This document shows positions 15,083 through 22,113 of a stretch of DNA of 22,443 nt, piece by piece. Each line of letters begins with the position of its first letter. Positions within the stretch are counted from its first letter, which is position 1. Source of the stretch: a virus. The DNA is taken from positions 1 to 22,443 of the IMG/VR virus record IMGVR_UViG_3300009151_000436. The stretch is one strand, 5' to 3'. Under the pieces are notes generated by a model. The model was not told the origin of the DNA, searched no databases, and worked only from the letters and a program-made list of their open reading frames with translations. The translations under genes were made by a program, and so were the position numbers.

Positions 15083-15958
15083 ATGGAAGATATCAGCACA
15101 TCAGCGCAACGCTGGTTAACTTTTTTTACTCAAAATCCTGACTTACCGTTAAATTATGTGACGATGATGAGCATGGATATGAGCCGTGCACGAAGCATAG
15201 CTATTCTAAAAGAACTCAAAGATTTTGGGTTTATTAAGGTAGTTAAGCGCATTGGTGGAGGTTCTTCTCTTAAACTTTTGACTAATGGAGCTTCCAATAC
15301 AGTAGGCTCCAGAGCTTCCAATACGGTAGGCTCTGGTTATAGCTATACAGCTAGTAGTGCTATTTCCAATAGCTATACAGCTAGTAAGGTTAATAAAGCA
15401 ACAAATAAATTCCTCGATGATATCGAGGGTGAGGAGAGTGACGTGGGTTACGAGTGGTTTGATAAAATGTCATCTGGCGAAAAAGATGAGCTTACTAGAG
15501 AACGCGACAAGCACGTGGCTTACAAGAAAGCCGAATATGCAGAGGCCCGTGAACTTAAAGCTCAAAGACGTAAAGACTTGCATCGTTCTAACATCGACCC
15601 TGTGCATTGGACTTGCAAAGACATCGCTTATGAGTTCGCTGACCGCATGGCAAACATTTGGACTATCGCGCCGTTTAGCGTAACGCAGTCTAGGTTTGTA
15701 CAGGCTTTAGCAGTGTTCCGTAAACAACATGACACCAACGGCGCAATCGAGATGCAAATGGTAGAACTTTTCTTTGCTACACTGAAGCAAGACAAGTACA
15801 TCGACGGCAATCACCTTTGGCGTGCGTTTTTGTACAAAGCCCCATCGCTTGTACAAGTTGCTCGTGAGAGCATTGTCTCGGTGGAAGAACGCGAGAACAA
15901 CGTCATTCGTGACCAGGAACTTGCAGAACGTAAACTATCTATGTTTGATGAGGATTAA
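15083..15958 (+). CDS. Winged-helix replication initiator-like protein (lambda O analogue)
   Basis: A 291-residue protein starting 1 base after the previous stop. Residues 1-66 look like a winged helix: AQRWLTFFTQNPDLPLNYVT, a recognition-type helix SRARSIAILKELKDFGF, and a wing IKVVKRIGGGSSLKLL. Residues about 69-102 are a Ser/Asn/Thr/Ala linker encoded by DNA repeats (ASNTVGS and SYTAS each twice). The C-terminal 160 residues start with a charged coil (ELTRERDKHVAYKKAEYAEA) and end in a helical domain (CKDIAYEFADRMANIWTIAP, FSVTQSRFVQALAVFRKQHD). A DnaC-like loader gene overlaps its stop (TAATG). DNA-binding head, repeat-coded linker and helicase-loader neighbour are the arrangement of lambda O and P. 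No close homologue is recognised; the role is inferred from architecture and context. Confidence 0.68.
   Translation: MEDISTSAQRWLTFFTQNPDLPLNYVTMMSMDMSRARSIAILKELKDFGFIKVVKRIGGGSSLKLLTNGASNTVGSRASNTVGSGYSYTASSAISNSYTASKVNKATNKFLDDIEGEESDVGYEWFDKMSSGEKDELTRERDKHVAYKKAEYAEARELKAQRRKDLHRSNIDPVHWTCKDIAYEFADRMANIWTIAPFSVTQSRFVQALAVFRKQHDTNGAIEMQMVELFFATLKQDKYIDGNHLWRAFLYKAPSLVQVARESIVSVEERENNVIRDQELAERKLSMFDED
15288..15333 (+). repeat. Type-A iterons: two 22-bp direct repeats, 24-bp period
   Basis: Copies at 15288-15309 and 15312-15333 differ at one base (A15301 versus G15325). Each begins GAGC and ends GCTC, so each copy is a partial dyad. They encode the ASNTVGS repeats of the initiator linker. 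Retained identity at DNA level, including third codon positions, suggests a DNA role or recent duplication. Confidence 0.85.
15339..15386 (+). repeat. Type-B iterons: two identical 18-bp direct repeats, 30-bp period
   Basis: ATAGCTATACAGCTAGTA occurs at 15339-15356 and again, identically, at 15369-15386. Each holds the dyad TAGCT-ATAC-AGCTA (15340-15353 and 15370-15383), a likely dimer binding site. They encode the two SYTAS segments of the initiator linker. Confidence 0.85.
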
Positions 15959-16644
15959 TGTACAAGCCAGATGAGCTACCCGCACGTCGCCGTACGTGGG
16001 TAAAAATTGCCAGCATTCCACCAGCAAAACTTGGTTGGGCTTTGGAAGATTGCGTAGATGTCCCAGCAGACAACATGAAGATTTTGACCAAGTGGACTTC
16101 AGCAATTTACGATGACAAAGTTATTCGTGCTGAGGGTAAACAGACCTGTGGCATTGGACTTATGCTGTATGGGCTTCCAGGACGCGGCAAGACCACCGTA
16201 GCTAACACCCTTATTCAAGAGGTACTTCGCAAATCACCGCCAGAAATTTTAGGGATGACAGCGGGAAAGATTGTTTCTCGCCCTTGCTATTTCATAACTT
16301 ATAACGGATTGCTGGACCTTAAGGGTGCAATCATGGATGACCATGACCCAGAGGATGAGCTTCTATTTAACGGCATACTGGGGGAAGCCGTAGATGACGC
16401 ATACAACGTCCGTGTGCTAGTTCTAGACGATGTTGGCAAGGAGCACGCAAGCGCATCAGGTTGGCAGAAGAACATGCTTCACCACGTTTTGCGTACAAGG
16501 TTTAATAACGGCCTGCCAACCATTGTCACCACTAACATTAAGATTGATGACTGGGAAGCCCATTACGGGTCTGCCACACAATCATTTGTGCACGAGGCAT
16601 TTATCTATGTAAACATGGATTCAGCTTCAGATTTGAGGAAGTAA
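15958..16644 (+). CDS. DnaC/IstB-like helicase loader, AAA+ ATPase
   Basis: A 228-residue protein starting at ATG 15958 in a TAATG overlap, with GAGGA upstream. Walker A is GLPGRGKTT at residues 72-80 (K78), after the strand GIGLMLY. Walker B is VLVLDDVG at 153-160 (D157, D158). A sensor-1-type strand with Thr/Asn follows (LPTIVTTNIKIDDW), and helix MLHHVLRTRFNNG precedes it. Length and motif order match DnaC-type loaders that place DnaB on origin DNA. The N-terminal 60 residues would contact the helicase. Location directly after the initiator and before the helicase fits a lambda P-like function carried out by an ATPase-type loader. A conventional C-terminal Arg-finger helix is hard to place because the protein ends soon after it (SASDLRK). 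Confidence 0.85.
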   Translation: MYKPDELPARRRTWVKIASIPPAKLGWALEDCVDVPADNMKILTKWTSAIYDDKVIRAEGKQTCGIGLMLYGLPGRGKTTVANTLIQEVLRKSPPEILGMTAGKIVSRPCYFITYNGLLDLKGAIMDDHDPEDELLFNGILGEAVDDAYNVRVLVLDDVGKEHASASGWQKNMLHHVLRTRFNNGLPTIVTTNIKIDDWEAHYGSATQSFVHEAFIYVNMDSASDLRK

Positions 16645-16943
16645 TGTCAGACAGAAGACTGCTTCAAGTTTTTATTAGTAGCAAATCTGATAACCCAGGA
16701 CCAGGAGTATTTGAGGTAAGCACTGATCCAGACAAAAACTTAACCTGCACTTGCCCAGGGTTTGCAGCAAAGTCATCATGCAAGCATACAGCGTTAGTTG
16801 AAAGAAAAATTGAAGTTAGTGGTGGGGTATACCCGTTTGATTTTTCAGAAAAAGTCACTGCAGACGAGCTTAAAAGAGCAATGGAAACTGAAGAAGGTTT
16901 TCGTCAGTTAGTAATTATGCACGGCAAAATTGAGGTTTACTAA
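16644..16943 (+). CDS. Small SWIM-type zinc-finger protein
   Basis: A 99-residue protein starting in a TAATG overlap with the loader stop; GAGGAAG is the ribosome site. Residues 33-48 contain C35-T-C37 and C46-K-H48, the CxCx(n)CxH zinc-ligand spacing of SWIM fingers, in the sequence CTCPGFAAKSSCKH. Before it is a short beta region ending PGVFEVSTDPDKN, and after it helix TALVERKIE, as is usual for SWIM domains that bind DNA or proteins. The C-terminal part (ADELKRAMETEEGFRQLVIM) is helical. Being set between loader and helicase genes, it may aid the replisome; this is inferred from context only. Confidence 0.75.
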   Translation: MSDRRLLQVFISSKSDNPGPGVFEVSTDPDKNLTCTCPGFAAKSSCKHTALVERKIEVSGGVYPFDFSEKVTADELKRAMETEEGFRQLVIMHGKIEVY

Positions 16944-17350
16944 TGCAAAACGGAGATATTAGTAATGCAATGCCACAACGCATTATTGTAACTTCTGATG
17001 TAATTACTGATTACTACGAAGACACTAAAAAAGTGTTAGGGTTAGTTCCAGTAAAAACTAAGCGTAAAGAGTACAACAGGCTGGTTCTTAGTCACCTGTA
17101 CATGACCACTCTTAAGCGAGGCATTACGATGGAGCTAGTTAGCTTTATGCACTCAGAGAATGAGATGGTAGAGTTAATGCTTCATCTAGACAAAGTGGGA
17201 ACGAACCCGTTTCGTTACGGCTCGTCTTACAAATCGGTAGATAAGTTGGTTTCAGAACTTCCTTATCGACCAGAGGTTATCGGTGTAATTGATATCCCAG
17301 CGCGACTACTTCGGTATGGACGCTGGGGAATGGACTTTCCTTCACTATGA
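16943..17350 (+). CDS. Unknown replication-operon protein
   Basis: A 135-residue protein that starts on the last base of the SWIM gene's stop and ends overlapping the helicase start (ATGA). No recognised domain. Visible features are a helical segment (EYNRLVLSHLYMTTLKRGIT, then LVSFMHSENEMVELMLHL) and a compact C-terminus with GSSYKSVDKLVSELPYRPEV, DIPARLLRYGRWGMDF. The aromatic, well-ordered C-terminus and tight coupling on both sides point to a real folded protein. A role alongside the helicase is only suggested by position. Confidence 0.7.
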   Translation: MQNGDISNAMPQRIIVTSDVITDYYEDTKKVLGLVPVKTKRKEYNRLVLSHLYMTTLKRGITMELVSFMHSENEMVELMLHLDKVGTNPFRYGSSYKSVDKLVSELPYRPEVIGVIDIPARLLRYGRWGMDFPSL

Positions 17351-18573
17351 GTACAGAAGCAAAACTAATTGGCGCGGCAATAAAAATACGCGACCTATCC
17401 TCACTCTTTGAGCGAGGGGTATCAGATAGCTGGTTTTCTAGCGATGATGACAAGCGCGTATGGACTTATCTTCGTACACACTTTGCCAAGTATGGTGAAT
17501 GCCCAAGCGAAGAAGTCGTAACAGCAAACTTTCCTACGTACCGAATCACAGAGTTAACTGACTCAATAGATTTTCTACTAGATGACTTAGTAGACAGAAG
17601 ACGTAAGTTATCCATCAGCAACACCTTGCGTGCTGCGGTTGACGCAATTCAAAATGACAAGGATCACGAGTCCGCTCTGCTAGTGATGCAGAATGGAATT
17701 GTGCGTCTTGAGGAAGACGGTCTTAATCAAACTTCAGATGTCAACCTTATTGAGACCACCGAATCTCGCTGGGATGACTACATCTTTCGCAAGAACAACC
17801 CTGGTCTGCTTGGTGTTGCCACTGGGTTCCCTACTATTGACGTGGTAACCAACGGTCTTCAAAAGGGTCAGCTGATTGTTGTAGTCGCCACGCCTAAAAC
17901 TGGTAAGTCAACGCTGGCACTGCAGATTGCAAATAACATTCACAAGCAGGGACTATCTCCAATGTTCCAGTCGTTTGAGATGACGAACCGTGAACAGCAA
18001 GACCGTTACGACTCTATGCGTGCAACCGTTTCTCATAACCGACTTATTACGGGTCAACTCACAGTTGAAGAAGAAAAGCGATACAAACAGGCACTTGAAA
18101 AGATGGCTGAAGACGAAGCCAACTTCTGGCTAGTGGACTCGGCTCACGGAATTACTACCTCCGCTATTCATAGCAAGGTGCAGACTCTAAACCCAGACGT
18201 AATATTTATTGACGGTGTTTATCTGATGCTTGATGAAAACACGGGAGAGTCCAACACCCCACAGGCCTTGACTGGAATTACTCGTTCGCTAAAGCGCCTA
18301 GCCCAGAAGACCAATAAACCAGTCATTATTACCACGCAGGCGCTTAACTGGAAGTCTAAAAAGGGCAAGGTGACTACCGACTCTATTGGTTACTCATCAT
18401 CGTTCCTACAGGACGCAGACGTTGTGTTTGGCCTTGAGCGTGAGGACGAGAACGTAGATGACACCAGAACTCTAAAAGTCATGGCATCTCGCCAGAGCGC
18501 CAACGTCGAGGCATCTTTGATGTGGGACTGGTCAACTGGTCTATTCCGCGAGATGAGCAGTGACGACGTATGA
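17347..18573 (+). CDS. DnaB-like replicative DNA helicase
   Basis: A 408-residue protein. The N-terminal 100 residues resemble the DnaB N-domain (LIGAAIKIRDLSSLFERG, DDDKRVWTYLRTHFAKYG), followed by a linker helix. The RecA-like C-domain starts near residue 150 (GVATGFPTIDVVTNGLQKGQ). Walker A is ATPKTGKST at 181-189 (K187), and Walker B is VIFIDG at 285-290 (D289). An H3-like strand PVIITTQALNWKSK and an H4-like region (DADVVFGLERED, MASRQSANVEASLMWDW) complete the fold. It is slightly shorter than bacterial DnaB, as phage helicases often are. The start overlaps the preceding gene by 4 bases (ATGA) without a clear Shine-Dalgarno, suggesting coupled translation. The loader and primase are encoded on either side. 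Confidence 0.9.
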   Translation: MSTEAKLIGAAIKIRDLSSLFERGVSDSWFSSDDDKRVWTYLRTHFAKYGECPSEEVVTANFPTYRITELTDSIDFLLDDLVDRRRKLSISNTLRAAVDAIQNDKDHESALLVMQNGIVRLEEDGLNQTSDVNLIETTESRWDDYIFRKNNPGLLGVATGFPTIDVVTNGLQKGQLIVVVATPKTGKSTLALQIANNIHKQGLSPMFQSFEMTNREQQDRYDSMRATVSHNRLITGQLTVEEEKRYKQALEKMAEDEANFWLVDSAHGITTSAIHSKVQTLNPDVIFIDGVYLMLDENTGESNTPQALTGITRSLKRLAQKTNKPVIITTQALNWKSKKGKVTTDSIGYSSSFLQDADVVFGLEREDENVDDTRTLKVMASRQSANVEASLMWDWSTGLFREMSSDDV

Positions 18574-19511
18574 GGTTAGAGGAGATGGAGCGCGTACTAG
18601 AGCGCCTAAACATTGACGTCATCAACGTGCGTGGCTCAGAGATTCTTGCGTTATGCCCAGGTCACAAGGAGATTACAGGCAAGGAAGACCACAACCCATC
18701 TTGGTGGATTAATTCTGAGACTGGTGCTCACATTTGTTTTTCCTGCGGGTTCAAGGGTAGCCTATGGTCGCTTATCGCAACCGCTCAAAACCTTAAAGAT
18801 GCCAATGGTCTTTTAGATTACGCAGACGCTAAAGACTGGTTGTATTTATCCTTTGACAACATTCAGCTAGGTGCTCCTGACGAAGAAGTAGAGCAAGAGT
18901 CTATCTTTAAAGAAGTAACTCAGATTACTGAGTCACGCCTAGCTTTGTTTACTTATCCACCAGAACACGCACTCAAGGCTAGGGGATTAACCCTGCAGGC
19001 TGCGGAAAAACACCAGCTACTTTGGGACAGGGAGCACTCTAACTGGATTACTGTAATCCGTGACCCCTATTCAAATAAATTGCTGGGTTGGCAGGAGAAA
19101 GGTTTTTCTCGCCGTTATTTCCGAAACTACCCCACAGGTGTTGAAAAGTCCACCACTTTGTTTGGTTTAAATCGGTATAAAGGCGGACGCATGATTATTG
19201 TAGAATCACCGCTTGACGTAGTAAGATTAGACTCTATTGGAATTACTGGTGGAGTATCTACTTACGGCTCAATGATTTCTAACGCTCAGATTGAGTTAAT
19301 TAAAGATGCAGACGAAATATTATTTGCATTAGATAATGACGAGTCAGGAATCAACGCATCCAAAAAAATGCTCGAACAGAATTTCGAAGCGTGGTTTTTT
19401 AACTACGCGCATACAGATATGAAAGATATCGGAGCCATGAGCAGACTTGAAATCCTCACAGGGCTAGACAACGCCAAGCACTCCGTAAATGGACTAGGAG
19501 CTATTGAATGA
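18570..19511 (+). CDS. DnaG-like DNA primase (zinc-binding and TOPRIM domains)
   Basis: A 313-residue protein beginning in an ATGA overlap with the helicase. A CHC2-type zinc site is formed by C29, H32, C56 and C59 (ALCPGHKE and HICFSCGFKG). The TOPRIM domain carries E212 in MIIVESPLDVVRL and D255/D257 in ALDNDESGINASKKM, the acidic residues that hold catalytic metal. A basic motif before it (GWQEKGFSRRYFRNYP) fits the RNA-polymerase-domain region. It is shorter than bacterial DnaG (about 600 residues) and lacks the C-terminal helicase-binding domain, common for phage primases. It would prime lagging-strand synthesis with the neighbouring helicase. Ends in an ATGA overlap with the SNF2 gene, whose AGGAG lies inside this gene. 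Confidence 0.9.
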   Translation: MRLEEMERVLERLNIDVINVRGSEILALCPGHKEITGKEDHNPSWWINSETGAHICFSCGFKGSLWSLIATAQNLKDANGLLDYADAKDWLYLSFDNIQLGAPDEEVEQESIFKEVTQITESRLALFTYPPEHALKARGLTLQAAEKHQLLWDREHSNWITVIRDPYSNKLLGWQEKGFSRRYFRNYPTGVEKSTTLFGLNRYKGGRMIIVESPLDVVRLDSIGITGGVSTYGSMISNAQIELIKDADEILFALDNDESGINASKKMLEQNFEAWFFNYAHTDMKDIGAMSRLEILTGLDNAKHSVNGLGAIE

Positions 19512-21091
19512 GCTTCGTAGGTAAACTACTGCCTTATCAACCAGAGGCCGTTGATAAAATGTGTGAACGCGGTAAAATGCTAGTTGCATACGACCTGGGT
19601 CTTGGTAAAACTGTGCTTACCATCGCAGCTATAGAACAACTAATGGATGAGCGCAAAGTTACCGAGCCAGGCCTGGTAATTTGCTTGTCAAGTCTTAAGT
19701 ATCAATGGGAAGCTTCTATTAAAAAGTTTACCAATGGTTCTAAACCAATCGTAATTGATGGCAACGCAGAGCAGCGCAAAAAACAATATGAGCGTGCGTT
19801 TAAGTGGCGTACTACAGGAATTGATTACGTAATTATGAATTACGAGCAAGTGGTTAATGATTGGGAATACGTCAGCAAACTTCCCCGAGGATTCATTGTC
19901 TTAGATGAAGCTACCGCTATTAAGTCGTTTAGATCAAAACGTGCTAAAGCTACTAAAAAGCTTGCAACCTGCGAATATCGATTTGCTTTGACTGGCACAC
20001 CCGTAGAAAATGGCAAGCCTGAAGAACTATTCAGCATCATGCAGTTTGTGGATGATAGCGTACTTGGTAGGTTTGACAAATTTGACATGACTTTTATCGT
20101 ACGCAACGCATGGGGTGGAGTAGACCGCTACCGCAACTTGCCTACCTTACACGAACGCATGAAAGAAGCTTCTGTACGTAAGTCTCAAAAAGACCCAGAT
20201 GTTGCTCCGTTTCTACCAGACACCATCCATAAAGACCCTATTTATGTAATGATGGACCGAAAAACCGCAAGTCTATACAAACGTATATCCGACGACCTGC
20301 TACTAGACCTAGATAACGCTCAGACGCTATTTGGAAGTTCATTTAATGTAATGGCTCACTACGGCTTTGAAAAGTCCTGGGGCGGTCCTGCGGATGAATT
20401 GCGTGGTCAAGTTATGTCTAAAATTGGTGCGCTAAAAATGCTTACCTGTTCCCCAGACTTGTTAAAAATTAGTGCTAAGAAGTTTCAAGCAGGTAATGGA
20501 GAAGGATCAGCATACGCAGCGCAGTTAGACGATGAAGAGTTGCTAGAAAAACTTCCTAACTCAAAGCTAGACACGTTTGTGAGCTACGTTAAAGATTTTC
20601 TAGAACAAGACGAGAAAAACAAGTTGGTGGTGTTTTGTTCATACGTGGACATGGTGGATATTATCGCGGACCGTATTGGTCGCAACATTACCGTTACCTA
20701 CACTGGTCAATTAGACGCTAAAACTAAGGAAAAGCACAAAAATGCTCTTAACAATGATCCTACTGTACGTGTGTTCGTCAGCTCAGACGCTGGTGGTTAC
20801 GGTGTTGACCTACCCGCAGCGAACATGCTTATTAACTATGATTTACCGTGGAGCAGTGGCCTTGCTACTCAGCGCAACGGTCGTATTCGCCGTGCTTCTT
20901 CTGAGTGGAAAACTATCGTAATTCAAGACTTCTTGGTGAATAACTCAGTAGAAGTACGCCAGTTTCAAGCGCTTCAGCAAAAGAATGCAATTGCTTCTGC
21001 CGTGATTGATGGCGAAGGGATTAATGACAAAGGCGGAGTAGACTTGACAATTGGAACACTTCGTGGTTTCCTATTAGATACGTCTGTATAG
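19508..21091 (+). CDS. SNF2-type superfamily 2 DNA helicase/translocase
   Basis: A 527-residue protein with AGGAG about 7 bases before ATG 19508. Motif Q-like LLPYQPEAVDKM is followed by motif I DLGLGKT (29-35, K34), motif II DEAT (133-136, in FIVLDEATAIKS), motif III LTGTPVENG (T162-P165), a second RecA domain with LVVFCSYVDMVDIIADRIG, motif V SSDAGGYGVDLPAANMLINY and motif VI QRNGRIRR (455-462). All core ATPase motifs are intact. The SNF2-like DLGLGKT and GRIRR features suggest dsDNA translocation rather than RNA unwinding. Phages use such proteins in recombination-dependent replication and fork remodelling. No nuclease domain is fused. Its TAG stop is part of the Shine-Dalgarno region (TAGGAGA) of the next gene. 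Confidence 0.88.
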   Translation: MSFVGKLLPYQPEAVDKMCERGKMLVAYDLGLGKTVLTIAAIEQLMDERKVTEPGLVICLSSLKYQWEASIKKFTNGSKPIVIDGNAEQRKKQYERAFKWRTTGIDYVIMNYEQVVNDWEYVSKLPRGFIVLDEATAIKSFRSKRAKATKKLATCEYRFALTGTPVENGKPEELFSIMQFVDDSVLGRFDKFDMTFIVRNAWGGVDRYRNLPTLHERMKEASVRKSQKDPDVAPFLPDTIHKDPIYVMMDRKTASLYKRISDDLLLDLDNAQTLFGSSFNVMAHYGFEKSWGGPADELRGQVMSKIGALKMLTCSPDLLKISAKKFQAGNGEGSAYAAQLDDEELLEKLPNSKLDTFVSYVKDFLEQDEKNKLVVFCSYVDMVDIIADRIGRNITVTYTGQLDAKTKEKHKNALNNDPTVRVFVSSDAGGYGVDLPAANMLINYDLPWSSGLATQRNGRIRRASSEWKTIVIQDFLVNNSVEVRQFQALQQKNAIASAVIDGEGINDKGGVDLTIGTLRGFLLDTSV

Positions 21092-21099
21092 GAGACAAA

Positions 21100-21270
21100 A
21101 TGCCCACATATGAATATAAATGCCCAAAATGCCAAAAGGTTTATGAAATTAAACACTCAATGACCGAACACCCTAAACCAGCATGTTTGGATTGCGTAGT
21201 ACCATTAAATCGAGTTTTTAAATTAGCAGGCGTCGCTTTTAAAGGCGGCGGCTGGGGAAGTAGTAAATAA
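21100..21270 (+). CDS. Small FmdB-type zinc-ribbon protein
   Basis: A 56-residue protein with TAGGAGA five bases before ATG 21100. It begins MPTYEYKCPKC, the classic FmdB start. Zinc ligands are C8, C11, C29 and C32 (CPKC and CLDC). The C-terminus (NRVFKLAGVAFKGGGWGSSK) matches the family's V-F-K-G-G/S-G-W/F ending. FmdB-like ribbons occur widely in bacteria and actinophages; their partner is unknown, with transcriptional or protein-contact roles proposed. The stop overlaps the next start in TAATG. Confidence 0.85.
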   Translation: MPTYEYKCPKCQKVYEIKHSMTEHPKPACLDCVVPLNRVFKLAGVAFKGGGWGSSK

Positions 21271-21518
21271 TGCCAAAAGAACTAACATTTGACGAATGGC
21301 TACAATACGGACTAACTCAGAATTGGTGCGGCCCTGCTGTATGCGTTACGCATGATGGGCTGCCTATGACTGAAACGGAAGAGCAAGAGATGTATGAGCT
21401 TGATCCGTGTATTCACGCAATTAGACTTTATGAAGATGAGGACACTAAGATTAAAGTTGAAGAAAATCATTCACCATCTATCTGGCGTGCCACAAACTCT
21501 GGATATACTGTAGAATAG
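21270..21518 (+). CDS. Conserved phage hypothetical protein
   Basis: An 82-residue acidic protein starting at ATG 21270 in a TAATG overlap. It has FDEWLQYGLTQNWCGPAVC, then THDGLPMTETEEQEMYE, DPCIHAIRLYEDEDTK and a final NHSPSIWR. I recall similar NWCGPxVCxTHDGxP...DPCIHxxRLYED proteins in actinophages, but no function is known. Three Cys and two or three His residues (WCGPAVC, THDG, PCIH) could bind a metal; this is inference. Confidence 0.75.
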   Translation: MPKELTFDEWLQYGLTQNWCGPAVCVTHDGLPMTETEEQEMYELDPCIHAIRLYEDEDTKIKVEENHSPSIWRATNSGYTVE

Positions 21519-21524
21519 GAAATT

Positions 21525-21662
21525 ATGGCAATCAAAAAAGGCGGAGGCCCAAAGCCACCTGTAAAGGGTGGCAACTCAGACCGTAAAAACGGCAAGGCAA
21601 ACAAGAAGTACCCAAAGGTATTTGACGCAATTAAGCGTCGTCTTGTAACTAAAACTAAATAG
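21525..21662 (+). CDS. Short basic protein of unknown function
   Basis: A 45-residue open frame with AGGA (TAGGAAATT) before ATG 21525 and a TAG stop at 21660-21662, six bases before the tmRNA. Fifteen of 45 residues are Lys or Arg and only two are acidic. The N-terminal half is Gly/Pro/Lys-rich (KKGGGPKPPVKGG) and disordered-looking; the end (VFDAIKRRLVTK) is a basic amphipathic helix. It could bind nucleic acid. Good ribosome site and operon position support it as real; no family is recognised. Confidence 0.6.
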   Translation: MAIKKGGGPKPPVKGGNSDRKNGKANKKYPKVFDAIKRRLVTKTK

Positions 21663-21668
21663 TGACTA

Positions 21669-21983
21669 GGGGATGACTGGCTTCGACAGTCATTCGTGAG
21701 TAAGTGAAGCAAGCAGAGATAGCGAAGTCTCTTAAAATCGCTAAAAAAATAAATGCTGAATCTCGTTCTGCATTCGCACTAGCTGCCTGATAGTAGCTAG
21801 TACCCCCAGAAAAGCAATAGTTCTAGTTGGGCATCTGGGCTTTAAATAAATAGAACAAATATGGACTAGTTGCATTGCCGTCCTAAAACGCAGTGCCTAT
21901 GTAATACCGTGGTTGGTAAACCTAAGCTTGTAGAAGAATTACATATCATTGACTGGACGCGGGTTCGATTCCCGCCATCTCCA
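21669..21983 (+). ncRNA. ssrA: Transfer-messenger RNA (tmRNA)
   Basis: The 5' end GGGGATGACTGGCTTCGACA is the hallmark tmRNA start. The 3' end has the tRNA-like T arm (GCGGG-TTCGATT-CCCGC) followed by CATCTCC, which pairs with GGGGATG in a 7-bp acceptor stem with one G.U pair. The discriminator is A21983. CCA is not encoded (CTA follows), so it must be added. Between the ends lie a tag reading frame ending GCACTAGCTGCC-TGA-TAG and pseudoknot-like complementary stretches (for example CCCCCAGA with TCTGGG downstream). tmRNA with SmpB frees stalled ribosomes and tags the product for proteolysis. Length of about 315 bases is a little short but normal for phage copies. It lies six bases after the small basic protein gene and four bases before tRNA-Asn. 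Confidence 0.95.
21740..21790 (+). other. tmRNA tag reading frame (predicted tag AKKINAESRSAFALAA)
   Basis: Reading back from TGA 21788-21790, the frame gives ...SRSAFALAA. The hydrophobic end ALAA is the conserved degradation signal. Taking GCT at 21740 as resume codon gives 16 residues, the same length and AFALAA ending as Streptomyces-type tags. The exact resume codon is inferred, since upstream codons are open too; the C-terminal nine residues are secure. Confidence 0.75.
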
Positions 21984-21987
21984 CTAT

Positions 21988-22059
21988 TGACCATTAGCTC
22001 AACGGCAGAGCAGAGAGCTGTTAACTCTAAGGTTCCTGGTTCGAATCCAGGATGGTCAG
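21988..22059 (+). tRNA. tRNA-Asn (anticodon GTT)
   Basis: A 72-base cloverleaf: acceptor TGACCAT/ATGGTCA, D arm GCTC/GAGC, anticodon arm GAGAG-CTGTTAA-CTCTA with GTT at 22020-22022 and one G-A mismatch at the stem base, and T arm CCTGG-TTCGAAT-CCAGG. The discriminator is G22059. CCA is not encoded. It sits four bases after the tmRNA and is probably cut from the same precursor. Asn codons are frequent in the structural genes, which could explain why the phage carries it. Confidence 0.95.
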
Positions 22060-22069
22060 CGGACCTTGA

Positions 22070-22085
22070 CTAGCTGAGAAGCTAG
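22070..22085 (+). other. Small hairpin with GNRA-type loop after the tRNA
   Basis: CTAGCT (22070-22075) and AGCTAG (22080-22085) form a 6-bp stem closed by the tetraloop GAGA. It is 10 bases beyond the tRNA. It may affect processing of the tRNA 3' trailer, or have no function. Confidence 0.35.
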
Positions 22086-22113
22086 CGACATCCAAAATAT
22101 ATTATGGTTAATA

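Larger units (their letters stand above)
15288..15428 (+). other. Candidate origin of replication inside the initiator gene
   Basis: Four dyad-containing repeats (15288-15386) are followed by a very AT-rich stretch (15390-15411, only three G/C of 22) and then a perfect palindrome, CCTCGAT-GAT-ATCGAGG (15412-15428). The order of iterons, AT-rich unwinding element and inverted repeat recalls lambda ori, which lies within gene O and codes the linker of O. The adjacent loader, helicase and primase genes support this. Replication start has not been shown. Confidence 0.55.

Noticed and set aside
15288-15386. Short repeats as a CRISPR array
   Set aside because: Only two copies of each of two different repeats, 24- and 30-base periods, no spacer-like diversity, and they lie within a coding frame.
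21870-22073. Open frame of 67 codons on the + strand
   Set aside because: It runs through the tmRNA 3' half and the tRNA; the RNA genes explain the sequence.
22066-22104. TTGACT with TATATT as a promoter after the tRNA
   Set aside because: The spacer would be 27 bases, and a terminator follows directly with no + strand gene after it.
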